Shown: in pieces, positions 1-6,864 of the stretch
Numbering within the stretch: position 1 is the first letter of the stretch
Layout: each line of letters opens with the position of its first letter
Assembly (NCBI GenBank): GCA_026785965.1
Contig: JAJAYY010000269.1
Span: 1-7,927, forward strand
Direction of reading: 5' to 3'
DNA from: Sphingomonas bacterium
GTDB lineage: Bacteria > Pseudomonadota > Alphaproteobacteria > Sphingomonadales > Sphingomonadaceae
DNA length: 7,927 nucleotides
The notes under the pieces: model-generated
Databases searched by the model: none
What the model saw: the letters and a program-made list of their open reading frames with translations, nothing else
Told to the model about the DNA's origin: nothing
Translations under genes and position numbers: made by a program

Positions 1-498
1 CCGTTTAACGGTGGGACCAACCGCTACAATGTGCGCGAACAGGAATCGCGGGCCGACGAGGTCCACGCCCGACTGTTCGAGCGGACTCGCAAGGCTGAGC
101 AGGATTCGCGCGCTGCGTGGAGTCGGCTGACCAACCAGACGCGACTGGTCTCTGAACTCGAGACCCAGGGTCGCATATCGGACGATCTGCTGCTGTCCTA
201 TCGTGAGCAGTTCAACGTTGGCCGTCGCTCGTTGCTCGACGTGCTTGATGCGCAGAACACGCGCCAGAACGTCCAGGCTCAGGCTGAAACGGCGCGTTTG
301 GCCAAGGTCTATGCGCAATATCGCGTGCTGGCGTCGGCAAATCGGCTGATCGAGGCGCTCGGCGTGAGCATGCCGACCGAGGCATGGAGCGATGAGCGGA
401 CCAGGTTCCGGGTCAACCCGATTCCGCCTGAAGACCTCAACGAGAACAGCTTGCCGCAACCGGCGATGGGTCCGCCCGCGCCGACCAGCGGTCAGTAA
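1..498 (+). CDS. TolC-family outer-membrane channel of a type I secretion system (3' end only)
   Basis: The reading frame is open from base 1 to the TAA at 496-498, so this is the C-terminal 165 residues of a gene that starts before the window. Seen: a long charged, Gln/Ala-rich helical stretch, and the segment YREQFNVGRRSLLDVLDAQN, which is typical of TolC-family proteins of type I secretion and adhesin export. It continues with helical ARLAKVYAQYRVLAS and ends in a Pro-rich tail. Known of the family: trimeric outer-membrane barrel plus periplasmic alpha-tunnel that receives substrate from the ABC/HlyD pair. Context: the ABC transporter begins 17 nt downstream and the adaptor follows, so this is the LapE/TolC component of the same exporter. 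An internal GTG at 31 could be mistaken for a start, but the family-like sequence already begins before it. The family is secure; the substrate is not shown by this gene alone. Confidence 0.93.
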   Translation, partial: PFNGGTNRYNVREQESRADEVHARLFERTRKAEQDSRAAWSRLTNQTRLVSELETQGRISDDLLLSYREQFNVGRRSLLDVLDAQNTRQNVQAQAETARLAKVYAQYRVLASANRLIEALGVSMPTEAWSDERTRFRVNPIPPEDLNENSLPQPAMGPPAPTSGQ

Positions 499-515
499 GT
501 GATTGGGGACGGGTA

Positions 516-2672
516 GTGAGTTTCATGCATTGGCTGGACAGCGCGCCATCGCGTGAAGTCGACCCCGTTCTCGACTGCCTAGCCTATCTCGCGCGTCAGG
601 CGGACCGACCGTCTTCCCCGGTCCTCCTGCGCGCGGGACTGGCACTTTCAGATCAAGGCCTGCTGCCGTTTCACCAGATCGAGCCCGCGCTCGAGCAGGT
701 CGGGATGCGCGGCGAGCTGATCCATCGCCGGCTCAAGGGCTGGCGCCTCCAACAACTTCCCGCGATCATCGAACTGAGTGACGACCGCGCCGCCGTATTG
801 CTCGAAATGCGCGATCGTGACGCGCTGGTTTACGCGCCCGGCGCCGCCGAGCCGATGTGGGTTGAGATTGATCAGCTCGAGCCAGCTTATGTCGGCAATG
901 CGGTCGTGGTCGAAGCCGATCCGACGCGCGAGCGGTCGGGCGAACGCCCGTGGGACAAAGCGCGCCGCCAGCATTGGTTCTGGTCCGAAGTGTGGAAAGT
1001 CCGGCGCGAATTTTGGCCGGTGATGCTCGCCGCTTTGGTGGTCAACCTGCTCGCGCTGGCGGTGCCTTTGTTCACTATGAACGTCTATGACCGAGTGATT
1101 CCCAACAAAGCCATCCCGACCTTGTGGGTGCTCGCGATTGGTGTTGCTCTGGCGTTGGGATTCGATTTCGTTTTACGGCTTGCCCGCGCCCAGCTGATCG
1201 ATGAGATCGGCCGCCGGCTCGACGCGCGCTATTCGCAGAAATTGTTCGAGAAGGTGATGAACCTGCCGATGGCCGAGCGTCAGGGCAGCACGGGCGCCTT
1301 CGCCAAACGCGTCAGCGAATATGAATCGGTGCGCGATTTCTTCGCTTCGACGACTGTTGTGCTGATCGTCGACATTGCGTTCATGCTCGTGTTCCTGGTG
1401 CTGATTACGGTGCTAGCCGGATGGCTCGTGATGGTTCCACTGGTCGGGATTGTGTTGACCGTGATCGCCGGCATAAGCCTGCAACGAGCGATGGGTCACG
1501 CTGCGGTCGATGCACAAGCCGATTCAAGCCTCCAGCATTCGGTCCTGGTGGAATCGATCTCGGGCATCGAAACCCTGAAGGCAGCCCGCGCCGAAGGACA
1601 GATGCTGGGCAAGTGGCGCCGCTATGCCGCTATGTCGGCGGCGACCCAGGAGCGCATGCGCCGACTAACGGCGATTGCGGTCAACATCGCCTCGGTGGCG
1701 CAACAGCTGATGAGCGTCGGCCTGGTGATTGGTGGATTTTACCTGTTCAATGACGGCAGGATCACGATGGGCGCGATTATCGCGATCGTGATGCTCGCTG
1801 GTCGAGCAATGGCGCCAGTGGGCCAATTCGCCTTCGTCATCACCCGTGCCAAGCAGGCGATGACGACACTCGATTCGCTGCAGAACATGATGGATGCGCC
1901 CGACGAGCGATACCTCGCTGCGCGCAGCATCGTTCCTGAAGTGCGCGGCGGGAATGTCGAATTGAGCAAGGTCAGTTTCCGCTATCCTGGCGCCACGCGA
2001 GACAGCCTGTCCGAGCTTGATCTCAAGATTGAGCCCGGCGAACGCATCGGGATCATCGGTCGGGTCGCGTCGGGCAAATCGACGCTTGGGCGGATGATGT
2101 GCGGGCTTTACGCTCCAACCGATGGCGTAATGACCATCGACGGCACCGACAGCCGCCAATTCCATCCCCACCAGTTGCGCGATGCGTTCCGGTTTGTGGG
2201 GCAGGACGCCGAGCTGTTTTCGGGAACGGTGCGCGACAATCTGATGCTCGGCGCCGCGCGCGCCGACGATCAGCAATTGATCGATGCGGTGGTGCGATCG
2301 GGCGCTGACATCTTCCTGTCGCGCGACGCGGCAGGATTCGACTTGCCGGTCGGCGAGCGCGGATCGCGCCTGTCGGGCGGGCAGCGGTCGCTTCTCGTCA
2401 TGGCGCGAGCGCTGGTTACTCCGTCGAAGCTGTTGTTCCTCGATGAGCCGACCGGCGCGATGGACACGCAGACCGAGCTCTATTTCATCGACCATCTGAA
2501 GACGGCGCTGGCCCCCGATCAGACGCTGCTGGTCTCGACCCATCGCCACAACATGCTGTCGATCTGCGATCGTTTGATCGTCATCGATGCCGGGCGAATC
2601 CTCGCCGATGGTCCGCGCGACGAGGTGCTTGGTCGCCTCTCTGCCGCGGCCAAGAAGGAGGGCGCGCAATGA
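516..2672 (+). CDS. lapB: Type I secretion permease/ATPase, LapB/HlyB-like, with inactive C39-like domain
   Basis: Inner-membrane ABC exporter of 718 residues, normal length for LapB-type proteins. Residues 1-135 form a C39-peptidase-like domain. By alignment from memory with HlyB and CvaB, the catalytic Cys position is Pro17 and the His region reads RAAVLLE, so it should not cut leader peptides; such domains dock RTX substrates. Membrane segments lie at about 166-190, 201-220, 278-300, 303-323, 392-411 and 416-430. The ATPase domain (about 478-710) has Walker A G515-T523 (GRVASGKST), Q-loop Gln563, signature LSGGQ 619-623, Walker B LLFLDEP 639-645 and H-loop His676. The sequence near residues 168-196 (ending PLFTMNVYDRVIPN) is characteristic of LapB-like adhesin exporters. 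Start chosen: GTG 516, with GGGG at 505-508 seven bases upstream; ATG 525 is the alternative. The stop overlaps the next start by 4 nt. Confidence 0.95.
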   Translation: MSFMHWLDSAPSREVDPVLDCLAYLARQADRPSSPVLLRAGLALSDQGLLPFHQIEPALEQVGMRGELIHRRLKGWRLQQLPAIIELSDDRAAVLLEMRDRDALVYAPGAAEPMWVEIDQLEPAYVGNAVVVEADPTRERSGERPWDKARRQHWFWSEVWKVRREFWPVMLAALVVNLLALAVPLFTMNVYDRVIPNKAIPTLWVLAIGVALALGFDFVLRLARAQLIDEIGRRLDARYSQKLFEKVMNLPMAERQGSTGAFAKRVSEYESVRDFFASTTVVLIVDIAFMLVFLVLITVLAGWLVMVPLVGIVLTVIAGISLQRAMGHAAVDAQADSSLQHSVLVESISGIETLKAARAEGQMLGKWRRYAAMSAATQERMRRLTAIAVNIASVAQQLMSVGLVIGGFYLFNDGRITMGAIIAIVMLAGRAMAPVGQFAFVITRAKQAMTTLDSLQNMMDAPDERYLAARSIVPEVRGGNVELSKVSFRYPGATRDSLSELDLKIEPGERIGIIGRVASGKSTLGRMMCGLYAPTDGVMTIDGTDSRQFHPHQLRDAFRFVGQDAELFSGTVRDNLMLGAARADDQQLIDAVVRSGADIFLSRDAAGFDLPVGERGSRLSGGQRSLLVMARALVTPSKLLFLDEPTGAMDTQTELYFIDHLKTALAPDQTLLVSTHRHNMLSICDRLIVIDAGRILADGPRDEVLGRLSAAAKKEGAQ
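2655..2661 (+). promoter_or_regulatory. Strong Shine-Dalgarno for the cell wall hydrolase, inside the lapB end
   Basis: AAGGAGG lies in the last codons of the ABC transporter gene, 7 bases before the ATG at 2669. Together with the ATGA stop/start overlap (2669-2672), it fixes the hydrolase start and points to translational coupling with the transporter. Confidence 0.85.
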
Positions 2673-3700
2673 CCGCCGCCACGCTTCGCGCAAATATTTC
2701 AGGCAATCGCTGGGTGTGGGCGCTGGCCGGGCTCGCTTTGGTTCTGATCGCCGCCTTCGCGCTGGTGCAAGGACGCCGCGCCGAAGCGCAGGTCGGATCG
2801 GCGACGATGCTGATCGCGCCCGCGCGAGCGACGGCACTGATCAATGCCACCAGCGGATCGGCTGCCGAGGCGGTCAAGGCCGTCGGTGATGAGGCCAAGC
2901 TGATCAACGCCTCGATGCCGTTCGATGTCGCTCCGGTGCGCGGGGCGCGACCGTTCGAGCTAAGCGACGGCCTCGATCATCGCCGCGCTTTGCTGTGCCT
3001 GACCCAGGCAGTTTATTATGAGGCCGCGTTCGAGCCGCTTGCGGGTCGCCGCGCGGTAGCGCAGGTGGTGCTCAACCGGATGCGGCATCCAGCTTATCCG
3101 AAATCGGTGTGCGGCGTGGTCTACCAGCGCAATTCCACCCCGGTGTGCCAGTTCAGCTTCGTGTGCGATGGATCGCTTTATCGCCAGCCTTCGATTGAAG
3201 TGTGGCGCCAGGCGCGTGACATCGCCGCGGCAGCGCTGGCCGGCTATGTCGAAATGTCGGTCGGGTCGGCGACCCATTATCATGCCGATTACGTCGCCCC
3301 GCGCTGGGCGCCGATGCTCGCCAAGGTCGCCAAATTGGGCGCGCATATCTTCTATCGCTGGCCCGGCTCATGGGGCCTGCCGGCGGCATTCACCGGGCGC
3401 TATATCGGTGAACCGAACGATCCCGCCGCGATGCGCCCGTCGCTGCGCTCGATCCTTGCTGCGACGCCGGGTGATCCGCTGGCCAGCAATAACCCGATGG
3501 TGGCCGGCCCCCCGGTCGCGCGGGCGCCGAATGACGTTGGCGGCCTGCTCGACACGAGCAAAGGCTGGCCGCTCAATATTCCCGGTCCGAATGAAACCGA
3601 ATCGGCAACCAAGGCGGTGGCCGACCAGCAGCTCATTTCGCCGACTTCCCCCGCAGCAGCCGAGCCGAGCAGCCCCGCTGCAACGCTCGCGTCGCGCTAG
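2669..3700 (+). CDS. SleB-family (Hydrolase_2) cell wall hydrolase, membrane-anchored, in the secretion operon
   Basis: Protein of 343 residues. One hydrophobic segment at about 14-34 with few charges before it predicts a signal anchor or uncleaved signal with the rest in the periplasm. The Hydrolase_2 domain (about 104-240) is recognised from LTQAVYYEAAFEPLAGRRAV (111-130), followed by AQVVLNRMRHPAYP, CQFSFVCDG (160-168) and ATHYHADYVAPRW (201-213). Glu118 in YYEAA corresponds to the SleB catalytic Glu. Four cysteines (110, 148, 160, 166) could form disulfides in the periplasm. Residues from about 245 on form a Pro/Ala/Ser-rich, probably disordered tail. Known of the family: peptidoglycan glycan-strand cleavage, first described in spore germination but widespread in alphaproteobacteria. 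Context: it overlaps lapB by 4 nt and precedes the adaptor gene by 20 nt, so it is made together with the exporter. A role in passing the machine or its cargo through the wall is inferred. Confidence 0.9.
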   Translation: MTAATLRANISGNRWVWALAGLALVLIAAFALVQGRRAEAQVGSATMLIAPARATALINATSGSAAEAVKAVGDEAKLINASMPFDVAPVRGARPFELSDGLDHRRALLCLTQAVYYEAAFEPLAGRRAVAQVVLNRMRHPAYPKSVCGVVYQRNSTPVCQFSFVCDGSLYRQPSIEVWRQARDIAAAALAGYVEMSVGSATHYHADYVAPRWAPMLAKVAKLGAHIFYRWPGSWGLPAAFTGRYIGEPNDPAAMRPSLRSILAATPGDPLASNNPMVAGPPVARAPNDVGGLLDTSKGWPLNIPGPNETESATKAVADQQLISPTSPAAAEPSSPAATLASR

Positions 3701-3720
3701 GTTCAAAGGGCCCATTCGCC

Positions 3721-5001
3721 ATGGCTTCGATCCCATTTCTGTCGAGCGCATCGCCGCCCAAACGGCGACGCCAGCCCATGACCGGGCCGAAGCTGATTAT
3801 CGTCAGCGTCTCGGTCGGCTTTGCCTTGTTCATCCTGTGGGCGATGCTCGCGCAGGTCGACGAAGTCACCGCGGGTCAAGGCAAGGTCATCCCGACCAGC
3901 AAGGTCCAACTGATTCAGGCGACCGAGCCGGCCACGGTCAGCGAATTGCTCGTTCGATCGGGCCAGCGGGTGCGTCGCGGGCAATTGCTGGCGCGCCTTG
4001 ACGACACTCAGTCGACTTCGGCGCTCGGCCAGATCGAAGCCGAGACCAAGTCGCTGACCGAGCGCGCGGCGCGCCTTCAGGGCGAGGGGATGGGCCCTGG
4101 AGCGTCGGTTGGCGCCGACGAAGCGGCGCTGAGTGCGGTTCGCCGTCAGGCGCTTGGCAGCCGGGTCAGCGCTTTGCGCTCTTCAGCCGAACAGCGTCGC
4201 CGCGAAGCCGCGGAGGCCAACGCCACTATCTACAGCCTTCAGGGCAGCCTCGCGCTGGCCCAAAAACAGGTAGGGATGCTCGAGCCGCTGGCGGCAAAGA
4301 GCATCGTGCCCCAGACCGAATTGCTCAGTGCGCGACGCGAGGTGATCGATCTTCAAGGGCGCATCGCCGCAGCGCGCGAGCAGGCCGGACGCGCCAATGC
4401 TGCGATCAGCGAAGCGCTGAGCCAGGCGAACGAGGCGCAGTTCAGCTTCAGGCAGGAAGCACTCAACGAGCGCAGCCAGATCAACGCCAAGATAGCGGTC
4501 AACGAGGAATCCTTGCGCGGCGCGCGCGGCCGGGTCGACAAGAGCGAGCTTCGCTCACCAACCGACGGGGTCGTCAATGACGTTCAAGTGACGACCATCG
4601 GTGGCTTTGTCCAGGCCGGCCAGAAAGTGATGGAAGTCGTCCCGATGGGCGACAAATTGCTTGTCGAGACGCGCGTCAAACCGAGCGATATTGCCTTCAT
4701 CAAGGTCGGCGACAAGGCGCTGGTCAAGGTCACGGCGTATGACTTTTCGACATATGGCGGGCTCGAGGGCCGCGTCGTCCAGGTGTCGGCCGACAGCATT
4801 TATGACGAGACCACGCGCGAGGCCTTTTTCAACGTCATCGTCGAAACCACCCGCGCTTATCTCGCATCGCAGGGTCGACGCCTGCCGATCACCCCAGGGA
4901 TGATGACCGACACGCAGATCATCACCGGGCGCAAAAGCGTGCTGAGCTATTTGCTAAAGCCAGTGATGAAGGCGCGCAGCGACGCGCTGCGCGAACGCTA
5001 G
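3721..5001 (+). CDS. HlyD-family type I secretion periplasmic adaptor (LapC-like)
   Basis: Protein of 426 residues, normal length for the family. A short basic cytoplasmic N-terminus (KRRR at 14-17) is followed by one membrane segment at about 24-44. A first half-lipoyl/beta segment comes next (about 55-95, with GQRVRRGQLLARLDD). Residues 98-275 are a long Ala/Glu/Arg-rich coiled coil that would reach the TolC channel. The second half-lipoyl motif starts at about 276 (LRSPTDGVVNDV). A beta-barrel domain and the typical C-terminal signature (TPGMMTDTQIITGRKSVLSY, 391-410) complete it. Known role: links the ABC ATPase to the TolC trimer. Start ATG 3721 has AAAGGG at 3705-3710, 10 nt upstream. 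It is the last gene of the operon. The LapC assignment rather than generic HlyD/PrsE rests on the LapB-like partner and the adjacent LapG-like protease. Confidence 0.94.
   Translation: MASIPFLSSASPPKRRRQPMTGPKLIIVSVSVGFALFILWAMLAQVDEVTAGQGKVIPTSKVQLIQATEPATVSELLVRSGQRVRRGQLLARLDDTQSTSALGQIEAETKSLTERAARLQGEGMGPGASVGADEAALSAVRRQALGSRVSALRSSAEQRRREAAEANATIYSLQGSLALAQKQVGMLEPLAAKSIVPQTELLSARREVIDLQGRIAAAREQAGRANAAISEALSQANEAQFSFRQEALNERSQINAKIAVNEESLRGARGRVDKSELRSPTDGVVNDVQVTTIGGFVQAGQKVMEVVPMGDKLLVETRVKPSDIAFIKVGDKALVKVTAYDFSTYGGLEGRVVQVSADSIYDETTREAFFNVIVETTRAYLASQGRRLPITPGMMTDTQIITGRKSVLSYLLKPVMKARSDALRER
4973..4993. repeat. Perfect 9-bp inverted repeat at the convergent gene junction
   Basis: Arms CGCGCAGCG (4973-4981) and CGCTGCGCG (4985-4993) with a 3-base spacer lie in the last codons of the adaptor gene, just before its stop at 4999-5001. 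No T-run follows on either side, so this is not a classical terminator. It might slow polymerase or protect 3' ends where the two converging transcripts meet. In G+C-rich coding DNA such repeats also arise by chance. Confidence 0.4.
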
Positions 5002-5004
5002 ACC

Positions 5005-5940
5005 TCAGCGCGAGGCAAACGAAGAGGTTGGCAAGCCACTTGCCGGGGCAATGGCGAACAGCGTAGGCTGGGCTTGCTGCTCGGCGGCGGCAAGCAGCAT
5101 CGGCGCAGTGACCGCGTTGCGCCGATAGCCATGCGTGAAGCGCTGGCCGGCGGTGAAGGTGAGGATCGGGCGATAGTCGCGGACCTCGGCGCTATCGACC
5201 AGGCGATTGGTGCTATTGTCGAGCACCATGAAGCGGCCCGCCGATCGCACCACGAGGACGGCATGATCGGCGCGCCGGACGAGGTCCTTCAACACCACCA
5301 GATACAAATCCTTCTCGGCGAAGCCGGCTTTGCGAAGCATCGCCATCTTGGCGAGCGCATAATCCTCGCAATCGCCGCGTCCGCGCGCCAGCGTGTCCGC
5401 CGCCGCCGTCCAGCGATCGGCCACTCCATATTGGCGAATGTCGTCGACGAACGAGATGCGCGCGTTGACGTATTCGTTGACGGCTTCGATGCGGGCCTGC
5501 TCATGCTGGCCGCGAAGCGCAGCCGCGAAGCGGGCATCGGCGCCGTGGACCCCGCTCAATCCGACCTTGCGCCAGCGATCGTCGAGCGGGCTTTGGTTGA
5601 TCCGCAGCGCGACGCTGTTGAACACGTCGGGACGATCAGGCGAAGCGTATAAATCGGGCTGCTCGTCCGGCGCTATGCCGAACAGCGGCGCGCGCGGACG
5701 CGGGTAGAGCCCCGGTTGAACCAGATCCGCGGCGGGGATCGCAGTCGACCCGTTGGCTTGCGCGGCGAGGATTGCGGCGAGACTAGACGTGCCCCCCAAA
5801 ATGGCCTCGGCCTTGCTCAGTCCGGCCGCGCTCGACGGGTTGAGCGACTGAGCCTGGGCCGGCATCGCGGCGGACGCGATCGTCAAGCCGGCAAGCAGGC
5901 CGAGCGCATAGCGGGGGCGGAAAACATGTTCCATCCACAC
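5005..5940 (-). CDS. lapG: LapG-like periplasmic cysteine protease (transglutaminase-like, BTLCP family)
   Basis: Protein of 311 residues. The N-terminus has a signal peptide: basic MEHVFRPR, hydrophobic core about 11-25, likely cleavage after AQA at residue 30. The peptidase core (about 105-272) has the triad Cys191 in RGDCEDYA, His226 in RADHAVLVV and Asp241 in VLDNSTN. Asp190 and Glu192, flanking the Cys, match positions that bind calcium in characterised LapG proteins. Known: LapG clips the N-terminus of a large outer-membrane adhesin and frees it from the cell unless held by LapD. Residues 31-104 are a low-complexity Ala/Ser/Gly then Pro-rich extension; a tail of about 38 residues follows the core. 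Start: GTG 5940 has GGGGG six bases upstream; ATG 5934 is the alternative (309 residues). The stop faces the adaptor stop across 3 bases. The substrate adhesin is not in the window. Confidence 0.88.
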   Translation of the reverse strand: MWMEHVFRPRYALGLLAGLTIASAAMPAQAQSLNPSSAAGLSKAEAILGGTSSLAAILAAQANGSTAIPAADLVQPGLYPRPRAPLFGIAPDEQPDLYASPDRPDVFNSVALRINQSPLDDRWRKVGLSGVHGADARFAAALRGQHEQARIEAVNEYVNARISFVDDIRQYGVADRWTAAADTLARGRGDCEDYALAKMAMLRKAGFAEKDLYLVVLKDLVRRADHAVLVVRSAGRFMVLDNSTNRLVDSAEVRDYRPILTFTAGQRFTHGYRRNAVTAPMLLAAAEQQAQPTLFAIAPASGLPTSSFASR

Positions 5941-5960
5941 GCTTTGCCCCCGGCAAGAGA

Positions 5961-5997
5961 AAAGCCACGCTAAAGCATAAGGTTAAAGCCGCGCTAA
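5961..5997. repeat. Two 13-bp direct repeats (12/13 identical) upstream of lapG
   Basis: AAAGCCACGCTAA (5961-5973) and AAAGCCGCGCTAA (5985-5997) differ at one base and start 24 bases apart. The interval lies 21-57 bases upstream of the lapG GTG at 5940. The second copy also overlaps the stop codon of the alpha/beta hydrolase (5994-5996). The spacing and position suit an operator for lapG, but no regulator is known from the sequence. Confidence 0.45.
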
Positions 5998-6001
5998 CCT
6001 T
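5979..6001 (-). other. 7-bp stem-loop over the hydrolase stop codon, weak terminator or operator
   Basis: Arms AAGGTTA (5979-5985) and TAACCTT (5995-6001) are perfect complements around a 9-base loop. Reading the - strand, the hairpin sits at the end of the alpha/beta hydrolase gene and is followed by ATGCTTT, only a poor T-tract. It could partly end hydrolase transcription before lapG, or be part of a protein-binding site. Confidence 0.35.
5983..5998. promoter_or_regulatory. Possible CtrA-like box upstream of lapG
   Basis: The + strand reads TTAA, seven bases, CTAAC. The CtrA consensus of alphaproteobacteria is TTAA-N7-TTAAC, so one base differs. It lies about 43-58 bases before the lapG start, within the direct-repeat region. 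TTAA is scarce here: three copies were found by eye in the window. The match is short and could be chance. Confidence 0.25.
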
Positions 6002-6803
6002 CGATAGTTGCAGGCATTTCGGACAGGAACCGGTCCACCAGACGATTATACTCATCGGGCTTCTCAAGGTTGATGAGATGGCCTGCCTTGGCGATCGTCT
6101 CCAACTGCGCGCCCACGATCATCGCCGCCAATTCGGCCGACAAAGCGGGCGGGGTAATTCGATCCTCTTCACCGACCAGCACCAGCGTCGGGACGTTGAT
6201 CGCGGCCGCGCGGCCCCGCTGATCGGCCAGCCACACCGCCGCCGCGCCAAGTCGAAACGCGTCAGGGTTGATTGAAGCCATCGTCTGGATGACGACCGCG
6301 CGCATTCCATCGGTGGCGGCGGATCCGAGCAGGAGTGGCGCCCGCGCCGCGGCGAGGTCAGCCATGGTCATGGTGCGGCTGGCGTCGATCGAGCGTTGGA
6401 AAATTCCCGGTCCATCGGGATGAGCCGCGAAGGTGTCGGCGAGGATCAGCGACGCGCAGCGCGCCGCAGCGCGGTGGTGGAGCGCGATGGCGACGACTCC
6501 GCCGAGCGAAAGACCGCAGATATGTGCTTGCTCGATCCCGAGCGCATCGAGCGCCGCCAGCGCCGCGTCGGCAAAATCGTCGAGCGTCGCGGCCGCGCGA
6601 AATTCGCTTTCGCCATAACCCGGATAATCGATCGCGTAGGCCGGGCGGTGGGCACCGAAATGCGCGAGCTGCGGGCGCCACACCTCCTTGGTCGATCCAA
6701 CCCCGTGCAGGAACAGGATCGGAGTTGCGGCATGGTCCCAGCCCGCGCTGGCCACGCCGATCGTGCCGACTGTGGTGTGCAATAGGCTCATCGCGGCGAT
6801 CAT
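5994..6803 (-). CDS. Alpha/beta hydrolase (3-oxoadipate enol-lactonase/esterase-like fold)
   Basis: Soluble protein of 269 residues, usual size for the fold. Seen: oxyanion-hole motif FLHGVGS (31-37), YPGYGES (60-66), nucleophile elbow GLSLGG (97-102) with Ser99, acid Asp214 in GEEDRITPP, and His242 in AGHLINLEKP. The triad is complete and the order is canonical. No signal peptide is visible, so it is probably cytoplasmic. The overall pattern resembles PcaD-like enol-lactonases and related esterases, but no pathway neighbours are present, so the substrate is unknown. Start: ATG 6803 or ATG 6791 (M5); neither has a clear Shine-Dalgarno, and the domain begins only near residue 13 or later. It lies 53 bases upstream of lapG on the same strand and may share its transcript. 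It is divergent from the iron-sulfur gene. Confidence 0.88.
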   Translation of the reverse strand: MIAAMSLLHTTVGTIGVASAGWDHAATPILFLHGVGSTKEVWRPQLAHFGAHRPAYAIDYPGYGESEFRAAATLDDFADAALAALDALGIEQAHICGLSLGGVVAIALHHRAAARCASLILADTFAAHPDGPGIFQRSIDASRTMTMADLAAARAPLLLGSAATDGMRAVVIQTMASINPDAFRLGAAAVWLADQRGRAAAINVPTLVLVGEEDRITPPALSAELAAMIVGAQLETIAKAGHLINLEKPDEYNRLVDRFLSEMPATIEG

Positions 6804-6850
6804 GGCGGAGGGCGGGCGCTTTGCAAGCGGCGAGGCGCGTGGTTATGGCT

Positions 6851-6854
6851 GGAG
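6851..6854 (+). promoter_or_regulatory. Ribosome binding site deciding the iron-sulfur gene start
   Basis: GGAG ends 10 bases before ATG 6865. It supports this start over ATG 6802, which lies on the same CATG palindrome as the hydrolase start and has only a G-rich run, not a proper AGGAG at useful spacing. The GTG at 6856 is too close to this site. Confidence 0.5.
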
Positions 6855-6864
6855 CGTGACCAGC

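Noticed and set aside
559..640. Cys21 of the ABC transporter as an active C39 protease residue
   Set aside because: Alignment from memory with HlyB and CvaB places the catalytic Cys four residues earlier, at Pro17, and the catalytic His is also missing.
1665..2837. 390-residue open frame on the - strand
   Set aside because: It lies antisense to the ABC transporter ATPase domain and the hydrolase start, shows no recognisable domain, is rich in Arg/His as G+C-rich antisense frames are, and crosses two solid genes.
3168..4001. 277-residue open frame on the + strand in another frame
   Set aside because: It spans the hydrolase and adaptor genes, both clearly recognised in their own frames; its sequence is Arg/Pro-rich without family features.
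5074..5652. 192-residue open frame opposite the LapG-like gene
   Set aside because: It is the complement of a protease gene with signal peptide and intact catalytic triad; no domain is recognised in it.
5941..5993. A -10/-35 promoter for lapG (TATGCT on the - strand)
   Set aside because: A TATGCT is present, but the expected -35 position reads GAAGGT, which is not convincing, so no promoter is called.
6688..6864. Upstream extension of the iron-sulfur protein to GTG 6688 or ATG 6802
   Set aside because: The extension to 6688 would cover the start of the divergent hydrolase gene, and the extra residues match nothing in the family, whose members begin at about the MTVNGEP segment.
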